Shown one piece after another: positions 1 through 8,658 of a stretch of DNA of 64,000 nt. A program made the translations under genes and the position numbers. The notes beneath the pieces are model-generated. The model ran no database searches. It had not been told where the DNA came from and worked only from the letters and a program-made list of their open reading frames with translations. The DNA is taken from the NCBI GenBank assembly GCA_039806955.1, contig JBDHQI010000017.1:22643-86642 (forward strand), given 5' to 3'. How positions within the stretch are numbered: position 1 is the first letter of the stretch; every line of letters begins with the position of its first letter. The stretch is from JADLHS01 sp039806955. GTDB lineage: Bacteria > Verrucomicrobiota > Verrucomicrobiia > Limisphaerales > JADLHS01.

Positions 1-1947
1 CGTTCCTGCCGCGAGGCCGGAATTGCTGAACAGCAGCTTCATGCTCGAGTATGTTCGCGGCAACCGGTAAACCAGGTTGTTGCCCGCTGCGGATTTGACC
101 TGGAGCAGCGTGTTGGTGGTCGCGGCGGCCGTATAGATCACGGAGCGTTGCGTGCTGCTGGCGGACGTGGGGGTGCTGGTGCCGCCGCCGGTGCCGATCA
201 ACACCCCGCCTTTGATCGCGAAATTATTTTGATCGCAATCGAATCCTTCCTCCGGCGCCGTTGCCCCGGACGAAACAATCACGCCGCCGTTGAATACGAA
301 CGTGCCGTTGGAATCAATCCCGTCATTGCCCGACGCATAGCAATAGATGTAGCCCCCGTTGACGGTGATATTGGTGGCGGCGTTGATGCCGTCATCATAC
401 GAGGTGATCTCGATCAGACCGTTGTTGATCGTGATGCCGGACTTGCTTTCCATGCCTTCGCCGCCGTCGTTCTTCGTCGTGGCCCTGAAAATGCCGCCGT
501 TGAAGGTCAGATTGCCCTCGACCGAAAAAGTCTTGGGGTTGGAATAATCCGCGTTCATGCCCGAGCCGGAAACCAGCACCTTCGATCCGCGCGTCGCGAG
601 ATTGAGCACCGGCGTATTGGTGACGCCAGTCACGCCGATGACCGCCGCCCCCTCACTGGAAATGCAATCGCCGGCATTCCCGCTCGCCAGGGCCGTGATC
701 GTCCCGCCGAGAATCTGCAACGTCCCGTCCGCCTTGATGCAATCGGACGCGGCCAGATCCCGCGCCGCTGACGTGTTGGTGAACACTGACGAACTTCCGC
801 CGCTCACGGCGATGTCGAACGTCCCGCCTTGAATCAACAAATTGCCGTCCACGGAAATGCCTTTGCCCGCCGTGCCCGTGTGATTGATGACGATCTGTCC
901 GTCGGTGACGGTCAGGTTGGCGTCACACTTGATCGCCGTGCTGTAGGAAGGATCCATGTAATAATTCGTCGTAACGACGCTGCCGTTGGTCTTCAAAACC
1001 GCCACGCTGCTCAAATACACCCCGCCGGAAAGATTGAACATCAGCGTGCCGCCGTTGATGGTCATGTCGCCGGAGCTTTTCATTGCCTTGGCTTGCACGC
1101 CATTGACGGTCAGGTTCACCGCGCCGCCATTCACCACCAGCGTCCCGTCGCATTTGATGCCTTTCGCATCATCAGTCTTGCTGGAGATGTCAATCGCGCC
1201 GCCATTGATCACCACGTTGCCCGCGTCACCATCAATGCCGTCACCCGTCGCGGTGATCGCGAGCGTGCCCTGGTCCATGATGAACGACTTGTCCGTGTGA
1301 ATGCCGTCCTTGGCGGCCGCCGTGATGGTCACGTCGCCCCCGAGCAGGCGCAGGTAATTCTTGGTGGCGATCCCGTGCTGCTTCTTGCCGGCGATGCTGA
1401 GGCTGCCCCGCCCGCTGAACGCCAGCACCCCGGCCGAGTAAAACGTGGCCGTGCCGGTCTGCGTGTAAGCGGCCGTGGAGTCGGACAGGACATTCGTCGT
1501 GCCGTCCGCCATGACCACGAAACACCGGCTGGTGGACAACAGGCTGATGGCCGGGCCATTGGTGCAGGTGAGATTCACCCCGTTCAAGGTCAGCTTGCAC
1601 TCGTTGGTGCTCACGATGCTCACATAGCCGCCGGCAGAAGTGCCGGACAAAACATATTCCACCCCGGCCACCGTCGAGGTCACATTGATGCCCGCGCCGT
1701 CCTGCGCGTAGGTCACTCCGCTGCCGGCACCGTTACTCACGGTCGCCGAAGCGCCATTGAAATTGATGGTGACGGCGGTGGTAAAGGTGGTGTTCTCGAC
1801 GCGATCAGCATCCGCCGCGTTGGACGCCACCCCCATCCCGACGATTGCCGTAAAGACGATTGAGAGCATCAGGGCTGGAAAACGCGCCACAACAGCGGAT
1901 GGGATATTTTGCGCGAAGGCATTCGGAGACGCAGTTCGGATTTTCAT
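1..1947 (-). CDS. Secreted carbohydrate-binding-type beta-helix protein (DUF4353/Cthe_2159-like), C-terminus outside window
   Basis: This open reading frame runs from an ATG at 1947 to the window edge without a stop, giving 649 codons. Residues 1-42 contain a hydrophobic export signal (core around FPALMLSIVFTAIVG) followed by NAADADRVEN. The rest is a ladder of repeats of the type INGG, DGI, KCDGTLVVNGG and GDCISSEG, which is the look of the Cthe_2159/DUF4353 carbohydrate-binding beta-helix family. Members are extracellular and bind acidic polysaccharides such as polygalacturonate. That substrate is family knowledge and is not shown here. No clear ribosome-binding site precedes the start. A perfect direct repeat of response-regulator type lies 44 bases upstream of the ATG. 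The first 42 residues resemble a 66-residue ORF at 8658-8458. Confidence 0.8.
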   Translation of the reverse strand, partial: MKIRTASPNAFAQNIPSAVVARFPALMLSIVFTAIVGMGVASNAADADRVENTTFTTAVTINFNGASATVSNGAGSGVTYAQDGAGINVTSTVAGVEYVLSGTSAGGYVSIVSTNECKLTLNGVNLTCTNGPAISLLSTSRCFVVMADGTTNVLSDSTAAYTQTGTATFYSAGVLAFSGRGSLSIAGKKQHGIATKNYLRLLGGDVTITAAAKDGIHTDKSFIMDQGTLAITATGDGIDGDAGNVVINGGAIDISSKTDDAKGIKCDGTLVVNGGAVNLTVNGVQAKAMKSSGDMTINGGTLMFNLSGGVYLSSVAVLKTNGSVVTTNYYMDPSYSTAIKCDANLTVTDGQIVINHTGTAGKGISVDGNLLIQGGTFDIAVSGGSSSVFTNTSAARDLAASDCIKADGTLQILGGTITALASGNAGDCISSEGAAVIGVTGVTNTPVLNLATRGSKVLVSGSGMNADYSNPKTFSVEGNLTFNGGIFRATTKNDGGEGMESKSGITINNGLIEITSYDDGINAATNITVNGGYIYCYASGNDGIDSNGTFVFNGGVIVSSGATAPEEGFDCDQNNFAIKGGVLIGTGGGTSTPTSASSTQRSVIYTAAATTNTLLQVKSAAGNNLVYRLPRTYSSMKLLFSNSGLAAGT

Positions 1948-1990
1948 TTTGCGTTTATTGATTTCTGAATTGGACAATAACCGAGGCATG

Positions 1991-2007
1991 ATTAAGGCAG
2001 GATTAAG
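1991..2007 (-). promoter_or_regulatory. Predicted response-regulator binding site, ATTAAG-N5-ATTAAG
   Basis: Two perfect ATTAAG hexamers are spaced by five bases, an 11-base period. Read on the minus strand they are CTTAAT-N5-CTTAAT, which matches the form of PmrA/QseB-type boxes bound by OmpR-family regulators. The site is 44-60 bases upstream of the beta-helix gene start at 1947, a usual activator distance. An identical arrangement occurs at 8816-8832. Binding by the response regulator at 7782-8468 is inferred. Confidence 0.5.
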
Positions 2008-2044
2008 CTCGAATGGCTTCAATCGGTTTGATCAGGCGTAAGAA

Positions 2045-2066
2045 TTCGCACCATTCATCGGCAAGG
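2045..2066. repeat. Short dispersed repeat, copy 1
   Basis: A 22-base segment matches positions 8485-8506 with two mismatches; its core is CCATTCATCGGCA. The first copy is intergenic between the DUF3500 stop and the beta-helix start. The second lies inside a small ORF. It looks like a copy of a genome-wide dispersed repeat, but only two copies are visible here. Confidence 0.4.
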
Positions 2067-2209
2067 AAAGGCGCTGGCGCAAGGTGGAACACGCCCCGCG
2101 CCGGTTCCTGAGCTTCCCCATGGGCAAGGATAAACCCGGGCGTAAAGACCACACCATGGAGCGTTGGGTCGTCTGGTCGTCGTGATTCGCATTCGTCAAA
2201 CGCCGGCGG

Positions 2210-4594
2210 CTACGGCCCAAGCAACACGCGATAGAAGCGCAATGGGTAACTGCCCGCGCCGCTGTCCGTGTAGCTGAACGGCAACGCCGTCGGCGTCGTG
2301 GTGGAAAGCGTTTCCCAAGTGCTGAGATTCGTCGAGGCTTGAATGATGTAATCCGGGCCGACGATGCCGCCGACGGAGAATTCAAATATGCCGCTGCTGT
2401 AGCCCACCACCGTGTTGCTAGGCGCAGTCGCAGCGGAGACGAACACTGTGAAACTTTGCGTCGCGCTCATCGCCGGCGAACCACTGTCGGTCACGCTCAC
2501 ACTGAAGGCGTTGGTGGAGTTGGCCTGCGCGATCAGCGGTCGCCACGCCAGCACGCCGCTGCCGGTGTTGAGCGTCGCGTTCGTGGGCGCGGTGAGCAGC
2601 GCGAAGGTGAGCGTTTGCGCCGGCGTGTCGGAATCCGTCGCCACGTTGGTGATCGAGAGCGACGTGCCGGGCGTGATGGTTTGGTCGGCCACCGCCGCAA
2701 GCGTCGGCGCGGTATTCGTGGTGGAACTGCCGATGGTTACCGCGAAGGCCTTCGTCGCAGTGGCGCTCGCGCTGTCGGTGACCTGCACGGTGAAGTTAAA
2801 CGTGCCCGCCGCCGTCGGGGTTCCGCTTAAGACACCGCCGCTGCTCAACGCCAAGCCAGTCGGCAGCGTGCCGCTGAGAGTGGTCCAGGTGTAGGGGGAG
2901 GTGCCGCCCGTCGCCGCCAGGGTTTGGGAATACGCCGAACCGACCGTCCCGCCCGTCAGAGGGGAAGTCGTGGTGATGGACACACTCGTGCCGATGGTTA
3001 CCGCGAAGGCCTTCGTCGCAGTGGCGCTCGCGCTGTCGGTGACCTGCACGGTGAAGTTAAACGTGCCCGCCGCCGTCGGGGTTCCGCTTAAGACACCGCC
3101 GCTGCTCAACGCCAAGCCAGTCGGCAGCGTGCCGCTGAGAGTGGTCCAGGTGTAGGGGGAGGTGCCGCCCGTCGCCGCCAGGGTTTGGGAATACGCCGAA
3201 CCGACCGTCCCGTCCGTCAGAGGGGAAGTCGTGGTGATGGACACACTCGTGCCGACGGTCAACGTGGCGTTGGAACTGTATTTGATGCCCATGTGATTCC
3301 AGACTTTCGCGCTGTAAGTTCCCGCGTCGCCGGTCGCCACCGACGTATCGGTGTAAGTGGCATTCGTCGCGCTGGAAAGGGCGACGGCGTCCTTGTACCA
3401 TTGGTAGTACATTGTGCCCGTTCCCGTGGCCGCGACGGTGAAGCTCGCGCTGCTGCCGGCGGCATTGGTCAAACTTGTCGGGTGCGTCGTGATCGTTGGC
3501 AGCCGGTTGGTCGTGGAGATGGTGTTCGTGCCGAATGCGGCGCCGTAGTCGGTCAGTTTGTCACGCCACAGTCCGTGGTCATGGACGGAACTTGGATAGG
3601 CGACCCCGTTTTCCACGCTGAATTCGATCCACACCCGCGGGCCATCCACGCGAAAATAATTGGGTGCCGTGGCCAGCGTGGTGGAACTGCCCGAGTAGCC
3701 GACGAAGGTTTCCGCCAGCGCGGCATCCGTCAGATAATCCGCCAGATAATTCGTGGCGATGGTTTCATGCACGTTGGTGACCCAGGACAGGATGAAGGTT
3801 TTCACCAGGCCCTGTTGCGTGGTCGTAAGATTGGTGTACGACTGGCCGCGGCCCGACGTGGCAAAGTGCGCGTCATAATTCTTCGGGAAAGTCGTGTCAT
3901 ACGAACTGGGCCCGAACTGCACGCCGCTGAACGTGCCGGTCAACTGCGCCGCTGTGGTCAAGGTCTGGCGCAGGGAAATGATGGTGCTGCGTTGCAAGCC
4001 CAGCGGGGAGTAAACGACTCCATTGTTGGTCCAACTGTTCGGTTCGGTGCCGATGAACATCGGCGTGCCGCTGTGGTAGGTGCCGTTGAACGTGATGTTG
4101 TAGGCCATGTGATGACCGCCCATTTGCGGCATCCAGATTCCCGTGGTGGACGGCACGCCAACGAAGGCGACAGAGTAGAGGTTCGAACCCCACGTGCTCT
4201 GACTGGCCCCGCCAATGAGCCCGTCCGCCTTGCGAATTTCGTCGAACAGTGCGATCCCCCGCGCGCTCAACAGATTCGTACCGACGTTCAGCGCGGCACC
4301 AATCTGCGTGCTCGTGAAATTCACAAATTGCACGCCATTTCGGGGCGTGCCACCGACCGGGATGTTCGACCATTTGCCCGCGTTGGCCAGGGTGGCTGTG
4401 TACACCGTCGAGTTTGAATACGTCGTGCTCAACGTGGCGAGAAACGCGGTTGCGGCGTTAAGGACGTTCGTGACGTTCGCCTGCGCAAAGGTCGCGCCGG
4501 TCGAAACCAGTGTGATGCCGAGCGCGGCAAGCAGCCCGCGCACGTGCCGGGGGAAGCGTCGTGAGGTTCGCGTGGAGTGGTCAGGGGTTTTCAT
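2210..4594 (-). CDS. Secreted DUF3500 protein with Ig-like and putative-Ig repeats
   Basis: The protein has 794 residues. A signal peptide covers about residues 1-38, ending TGATFAQ. The DUF3500 region covers about 40-350 and shows MGGHHMAYNITFNG and TPMFIGTEPNSW. An Ig-like domain follows at about 355-447 (YQWYKD, DAGTYSAKV), then two almost identical 87-residue putative-Ig (He_PIG) domains at 448-534 and 535-621, a cadherin-like domain at about 628-720, and a C-terminal module ending FYRVLLGP. The start overlaps the end of the HupE-like gene by 14 bases, so the two are probably translated together. The function of DUF3500 is unknown; secretion and partnership with the membrane protein are inferred from signal and overlap. 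Confidence 0.85.
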   Translation of the reverse strand: MKTPDHSTRTSRRFPRHVRGLLAALGITLVSTGATFAQANVTNVLNAATAFLATLSTTYSNSTVYTATLANAGKWSNIPVGGTPRNGVQFVNFTSTQIGAALNVGTNLLSARGIALFDEIRKADGLIGGASQSTWGSNLYSVAFVGVPSTTGIWMPQMGGHHMAYNITFNGTYHSGTPMFIGTEPNSWTNNGVVYSPLGLQRSTIISLRQTLTTAAQLTGTFSGVQFGPSSYDTTFPKNYDAHFATSGRGQSYTNLTTTQQGLVKTFILSWVTNVHETIATNYLADYLTDAALAETFVGYSGSSTTLATAPNYFRVDGPRVWIEFSVENGVAYPSSVHDHGLWRDKLTDYGAAFGTNTISTTNRLPTITTHPTSLTNAAGSSASFTVAATGTGTMYYQWYKDAVALSSATNATYTDTSVATGDAGTYSAKVWNHMGIKYSSNATLTVGTSVSITTTSPLTDGTVGSAYSQTLAATGGTSPYTWTTLSGTLPTGLALSSGGVLSGTPTAAGTFNFTVQVTDSASATATKAFAVTIGTSVSITTTSPLTGGTVGSAYSQTLAATGGTSPYTWTTLSGTLPTGLALSSGGVLSGTPTAAGTFNFTVQVTDSASATATKAFAVTIGSSTTNTAPTLAAVADQTITPGTSLSITNVATDSDTPAQTLTFALLTAPTNATLNTGSGVLAWRPLIAQANSTNAFSVSVTDSGSPAMSATQSFTVFVSAATAPSNTVVGYSSGIFEFSVGGIVGPDYIIQASTNLSTWETLSTTTPTALPFSYTDSGAGSYPLRFYRVLLGP
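2728..3250 (-). repeat. Tandem 261-bp duplication inside the DUF3500 gene
   Basis: Two adjacent 261-base units (about 2728-2988 and 2989-3250) encode the two He_PIG domains. On reading them side by side I see one base difference, which changes a Gly to an Asp codon. Such near identity points to a recent in-frame duplication or ongoing gene conversion, which can also lengthen or shorten the stalk. Confidence 0.9.
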
Positions 4595-5840
4595 AATTTT
4601 TTCCAGGGCTTAATTGTTGCAGGCAAAGCGCGATGAGGGTGATGACCGCGAAAGCGCTCATGGCCCAGAGCGGGTGCGCGGCAATTTGGTTCAGAACCGG
4701 TTCGAAGGGATTGCGCCACGCCCAGGCGCGCTCGACGATCCAGCCCAGCGCCGCCAGTCCGCCGATAACCGCGCCTCCGATCCGGATCGGCGTGTAAAAT
4801 CGCGTGCGGCTCAAGACCAGCAGCCACGGGATCGTGACGGCCACGACCGCCAGTTGCATCAGCTCGATGCCGAGATTGAAGCCGAGAATCGTCGAAGCCA
4901 GATACCACGGCGAGAAACCGTATTCCGCAATGCTCCCCGCGAAGGCCAGGCCGTGAACCAAACCAAAGCCGGCGGCGATCCAGGTTTCCCGCCCGGCAAA
5001 CCACGGACGAACGGCGTGTCCCGCCGAAACCAGAATGGAAAGGGCGATGAGAATCTCCACCGGCTGGCCTGGCAGCCGCACCCACCCCAGCGCGCCAATG
5101 AGCAACGTCAGCGAGTGGCCGACCGTGAACGCGGTGACGATTTTCAGCAATTGCAGCAAGCTGCGTTTGAAGCCGCCGAAATGTGCCCAACGCTTGTTGG
5201 TCGCCAGCAATGGCGCCGGCAGCAACAACACGAGCAGAAACAGCAGATGATCCGTTCCCGTCGCGATGTGATGCATGCCCACGCCGAGCACGGAGCGAAA
5301 GCCTTCCCACCAACTGCCGCGCGTCCGGTCAATCACCATCGGCACAATCGCGAATTCAATCATGCCCAACAACTCGGGCTGGCCGGAAAAAACCGCCGTG
5401 TCCCAATCGTTGCGAACCGAGACCATGGCTTTGTGGTTCAGCACCTCGTGGTTGATGAGCGAATAATGAAGAACGACTTTTCGCGGCGTTGTTTCGGGCG
5501 GCGGGGTCAGCGCCAGGTGGGCGACGAGGTCGAACGGCGGTTGATTGGTCTGCAACCCGAGCCGCTCGACCGACACCCTCCATGCGCGACCATCGAGCGT
5601 CTCCGGCTTCACGTGCGCGGCGATGTATTCTTTCAACGCCACCTCATGTCGGGCGAGCGCCTCCGCCGGATTCGCGAGCAACGGTTGCTTGAAGCTCAAC
5701 TCCAGATCCCCCAGCGGCAGCGTCACCTCCGCCCCAACGTGGTCCGGATAAAAATCCAACAGCACCGCTGTCCCCGGCAAGTTGTGGGCGCGCGCCGTCG
5801 CGCCGGAGCACGCCAGAACAATCAGCCACACCCACAGCAT
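4581..5840 (-). CDS. HupE/UreJ-type membrane protein
   Basis: Starting at the ATG at 5840 the protein has 419 residues. It has a signal-like N-terminus (MLWVWLIVLACSGATARA), a periplasmic beta-rich region of about 180 residues, then about seven membrane segments with GMHHIATGTDHLLFLL and GFGLVHGLAFAG. These are hallmarks of the HupE/UreJ_2 family, whose better-known relatives are nickel/cobalt permeases. The open frame extends to 6056 and would add a proline-rich stretch; the shorter start is preferred because it gives a normal export signal, but neither start has a strong ribosome-binding site. Its 3' end overlaps the DUF3500 gene. The divergent neighbour is a histidine kinase, so control by that system is plausible. 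The substrate is not known. Confidence 0.75.
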   Translation of the reverse strand: MLWVWLIVLACSGATARAHNLPGTAVLLDFYPDHVGAEVTLPLGDLELSFKQPLLANPAEALARHEVALKEYIAAHVKPETLDGRAWRVSVERLGLQTNQPPFDLVAHLALTPPPETTPRKVVLHYSLINHEVLNHKAMVSVRNDWDTAVFSGQPELLGMIEFAIVPMVIDRTRGSWWEGFRSVLGVGMHHIATGTDHLLFLLVLLLPAPLLATNKRWAHFGGFKRSLLQLLKIVTAFTVGHSLTLLIGALGWVRLPGQPVEILIALSILVSAGHAVRPWFAGRETWIAAGFGLVHGLAFAGSIAEYGFSPWYLASTILGFNLGIELMQLAVVAVTIPWLLVLSRTRFYTPIRIGGAVIGGLAALGWIVERAWAWRNPFEPVLNQIAAHPLWAMSAFAVITLIALCLQQLSPGKNYENP

Positions 5841-5961
5841 CCGCAGGAATCGCGTCGTCGTTTCCGAATACTGCACCAGCGAGTACGCCCGCTTCTGAAC
5901 GGCGCGCACCGGCTTGGGCGGTTGCGAAGCCGTGACCACGCCCGCTGCGGGGCTGCCAGGC

Positions 5962-5988
5962 GGCGCGGGCGGCGCGGGCGGCGCGGGC
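5962..5988. repeat. Three tandem 9-bp units
   Basis: GGCGCGGGC is repeated three times in a row. If the upstream start of the HupE-like ORF were used, the repeat would encode part of a Pro/Ala-rich stretch. It may equally be untranslated leader DNA. Confidence 0.7.
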
Positions 5989-6052
5989 GGCGGCGTGGAC
6001 ATCAGTATTGCTGCTGGGCGCATGACAAATTCTGCAACAGCAGTATTTAGGC

Positions 6053-6089
6053 GCAAAGTCCCGGCAAAGTCATGTTAAGGAGTGTTAAG
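6053..6089. promoter_or_regulatory. Direct repeats in the divergent hupE-like / histidine kinase promoter region
   Basis: Two repeat pairs lie side by side: GCAAAGTC at 6053-6060 and 6064-6071 (period 11), and GTTAAG at 6074-6079 and 6084-6089 (period 10). The second resembles the ATTAAG pairs at 1991 and 8816 but has a 4-base spacer and one changed base. The region lies between the HupE-like start at 5840 and the kinase start at 6157. Autoregulation is inferred. Confidence 0.35.
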
Positions 6090-6156
6090 AGGCAGCTCGG
6101 ACCGTTGCCCTGGCCCGGAGGCGTGGTTATGCTCTGTCCGAGTCCTATCCGACATC

Positions 6157-7785
6157 ATGAGCCGCTTGCGACAAATTCCCCACGCCGACTGGTGGCTCGG
6201 CGGCTTGATGTTCCTGCTCTGCGCGGTGTTGACGGTCCTGCAATACCGTTGGACCGGCGAAATCGCCCGGGCAGAGATGACGCGCCGCCGCGACAATCTG
6301 GCGGAAGAGTCCCAAGCGCTCGCGCACGAGTTCGACGCAGAACTCAGCGCCGCGTGCGATCAACTCAGGCCCGACCGCGCGGAGTTTGCCAATCAATCGC
6401 GTGAAGCCGCGCACCTCGCGCGCCTCAAGGAATGGCAGGCCACCCGTCCGCGGCCCCTCTTTAGCCGGATCGCCTTGGGCCAGACCGTCAGCAATCAAGT
6501 GCAACTTTCCATCCTCGACCCGACCGCCGCGCGTTTTGTCCCGACCCACTGGCCAACCGAGTGGGCCGCGCTGCATGAAAATCTCCTGGCTAAATTCAAC
6601 GGCGGTTCGCCTCCATTCAACGATAAGCGGGGGGTATTGCTGGAGTTTCCCGGTTTCGCGAAAGCGGGGCGCGAACACTGGTTGATTTTGGAACTGGACC
6701 TGGCCTACGCGCGCGACCGCTGGCTGCCGGAACTCATCGCCAAACACCTCAATCCCGGCGGGCGCACCGTTTACGACGCGCGCATCCAGACCGGTGATGG
6801 TTCGCTGCTCTGTGCGACCACGACCGATGCGGTTGGTTCCGCCACCGAAAGAGTTTCGTTGCGGTTCAACCGGCGCGGAAAAACCGAACGCACTTCACGC
6901 GGGCCGGGACAGACCAGTGGTGTTTGGAGCTTGGAAACGTGGCAGCGGCCTGGTGTGTTGGAAGCCACCGTGGCCGCCGCTCGCCGCCGCAACTTCGGCA
7001 TCGCCGTCGGCATCAATCTGATCATGTTCGCGACCGGCCTGGCGCTCATTCAGCACACCCGCCGCGCGCGGAAGCTCGCCGAGCAACAGATGAGTTTCGT
7101 CGCCAACGTCTCGCATGAACTGCGCACGCCGCTCACCGTCATCCGCGGCGCGGCTCACAACCTCCAGCGCGGCGTCGTTCACGAGCGCCCACAGATCGAA
7201 CAGTACTCCGGCCTCATCATCGAACACACCGAGCAGCTCACCGACATGATCGAACAATTGCTCGAACTGGCCGGCGTGAAGAAAAACCGCGCCGCGCTCG
7301 CGCCCCAGCCGGTGGACGTGGGCCAGGTGCTCGGCGAAGCCATCGCCGCCGCCAAGCATGACACGCAGATCGCGGGCTGCACGGTGCAATGTGAATTGCC
7401 CGCCGCGCTGCCTGCTGTGCGCGGCGATGCCGCCGCGCTGCGCCGGGCGTTTCAAAACCTCATCGCCAACGCCGCCAAACACGGAAGTGACGGCGGCTGG
7501 ATCGGCGTTTCAGCCAAAGCGGTGAACCATCACAAGCCGCCGCAGGTGGAAGTGCGCGTGACGGATCGCGGCCCGGGAATTCCGGCGGCGGAACAGGCAA
7601 ACATTTTCAAACCGTTCGTGCGCGGCGCGCGGGCGGAGGCGCAGCAGATTCGCGGCAGCGGCCTCGGCTTGAGCCTCGTGCGGGAAATCGTGGAACTGCA
7701 CCAGGGCAGCGTCACGCTCGACAGCCAACCCGGCCACGGCGCGACGTTCATCGTGCGGCTGCCCATCGCACAGGAACAATCGTGA
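6157..7785 (+). CDS. Sensor histidine kinase
   Basis: From the ATG at 6157 the protein has 542 residues. It has a first membrane segment near 14-34, a periplasmic sensor region to about 275, and a second membrane segment near 283-302. A HisKA domain with H-box NVSHELRTPL follows (His about residue 320), then an ATPase domain with NLIANAAKHG, TDRGPGIP and GSGLGLSLV. All catalytic boxes look intact. The open frame begins earlier at 6082, but the internal ATG gives a normal short N-terminus before the first membrane segment. The stop overlaps the response regulator start (GTGA), so the pair is co-translated. The signal sensed is unknown. Confidence 0.9.
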   Translation: MSRLRQIPHADWWLGGLMFLLCAVLTVLQYRWTGEIARAEMTRRRDNLAEESQALAHEFDAELSAACDQLRPDRAEFANQSREAAHLARLKEWQATRPRPLFSRIALGQTVSNQVQLSILDPTAARFVPTHWPTEWAALHENLLAKFNGGSPPFNDKRGVLLEFPGFAKAGREHWLILELDLAYARDRWLPELIAKHLNPGGRTVYDARIQTGDGSLLCATTTDAVGSATERVSLRFNRRGKTERTSRGPGQTSGVWSLETWQRPGVLEATVAAARRRNFGIAVGINLIMFATGLALIQHTRRARKLAEQQMSFVANVSHELRTPLTVIRGAAHNLQRGVVHERPQIEQYSGLIIEHTEQLTDMIEQLLELAGVKKNRAALAPQPVDVGQVLGEAIAAAKHDTQIAGCTVQCELPAALPAVRGDAAALRRAFQNLIANAAKHGSDGGWIGVSAKAVNHHKPPQVEVRVTDRGPGIPAAEQANIFKPFVRGARAEAQQIRGSGLGLSLVREIVELHQGSVTLDSQPGHGATFIVRLPIAQEQS

Positions 7786-8468
7786 GCGCCCGCATCCTGT
7801 TGGTGGAAGACGAAGCCGGCGTGGCCCTCGTGGTGGCTGATTTATTGCGCGCCGAAGGGCATGACGTGGAGGTGGCGCGCGAGGGCAAAAGCGGATTGCG
7901 CCGCGCCCTGGAGGACAAGTTCGACATGCTCATCCTCGATGTGATGCTACCGAACCTGAACGGCATGGATTTATGTTACGCCGTGCGCGAACGCGGCTTC
8001 GACGGCGGGATTGTCATGCTGACGGCGAAGGGGCAAATCCCCGATCGCGTGCAAGGCTTGAAGTTCGGCGCGGACGACTATCTCGTGAAACCGTTCGATC
8101 CCGACGAGCTGCTGGCGCGCGTCAGCGCGTTGTTGCGCCGCGTGAACAAGGAACAACTGACCCCCGTGATGCGGATCGAGTTTGGCGACGTCGTGGCGGA
8201 CTTTGCCCGGATGGAATTCACCAAGGGCGACCTGTCCGTCAGCCTCGCCGCGAAGGAGGCCGAACTGCTGCGTTTTCTGATCAATCATCGGGGCCGGATT
8301 GTTACGCGGGAACAAATCCTCAAACACGTTTGGAGCCAGCAACAATTCATCACCGAACGCACCGTGGACGTGCATGTGTCCTGGCTGCGGCAAAAACTGG
8401 AAGACGACCCCCAGTCGCCGCGCCACATCCTCACCGCGCGCGGGGAGGGGTATCGCTTCAATCGGTGA
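7782..8468 (+). CDS. OmpR/PhoB-family response regulator
   Basis: A 228-residue two-domain regulator. The receiver domain has acidic residues at E9-D10, phosphoacceptor D53 in MLILDVMLP, T81, and K103 in LVKPFD. A winged-helix DNA-binding domain of OmpR type covers about 130-228 (REQILKHVW, TVDVHVSWLRQKL, RGEGYRF). The GTG start overlaps the kinase stop by four bases. OmpR-family proteins bind tandem direct repeats with about 11-base spacing; two perfect pairs of that form flank this locus at 1991 and 8816. Local control of the secreted beta-helix protein, and perhaps the HupE/DUF3500 pair, is inferred. Confidence 0.92.
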   Translation: MSARILLVEDEAGVALVVADLLRAEGHDVEVAREGKSGLRRALEDKFDMLILDVMLPNLNGMDLCYAVRERGFDGGIVMLTAKGQIPDRVQGLKFGADDYLVKPFDPDELLARVSALLRRVNKEQLTPVMRIEFGDVVADFARMEFTKGDLSVSLAAKEAELLRFLINHRGRIVTREQILKHVWSQQQFITERTVDVHVSWLRQKLEDDPQSPRHILTARGEGYRFNR

Positions 8469-8658
8469 AATCGGTCCGAAGGGGTTCGCGCCATTCATCG
8501 GCAGGGTTATCGGCTTGAGGTGCTGGCACTCGGTCACCGTGTGGAATATTCTCGACGCGATCGGCATCCGCGGCCCCGGCCACGGCCGCCCACCCCAGCA
8601 AGAGGGCCGTGGTCAGGTGACCGGCCAGAAGTTTAGTAACCAGAAGACGCGAGTTCAT
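8458..8658 (-). pseudogene. Small signal-peptide ORF, probable remnant related to the 1947-1 protein
   Basis: A 66-residue ORF with a good signal peptide (core LTTALLLGWAAVAGA) followed by ADADRVEN. The gene ending at 1 has the same AADADRVEN directly after its own signal. The rest of the reading frame is taken up by a dispersed repeat and does not resemble any fold I recognise. It overlaps the response regulator stop by 11 bases tail to tail. A regulator-type direct repeat lies 158 bases upstream. Either it is the 5' stub of a lost paralogue of the beta-helix protein, or a short secreted peptide under the same control. I favour the stub. Confidence 0.45.
8485..8506. repeat. Short dispersed repeat, copy 2
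   Basis: It matches 2045-2066 in 20 of 22 bases. Here it lies within the end of the small signal-peptide ORF, which suggests that repeat insertion or recombination ended that gene. Confidence 0.4.

Noticed and set aside
829..1863. Open + strand frame of 344 codons
   Set aside because: It is antisense to the beta-helix protein, whose repeats and signal are clear on the minus strand; the + translation is Arg/His/Gly-rich with no domain.
3185..4417. Open + strand frame of 410 codons
   Set aside because: Antisense to the DUF3500 gene; composition is typical of a GC-rich shadow frame.
4614..6050. Open + strand frame of 478 codons
   Set aside because: Antisense to the HupE-like gene; low-complexity Arg/Gln-rich translation without domains.
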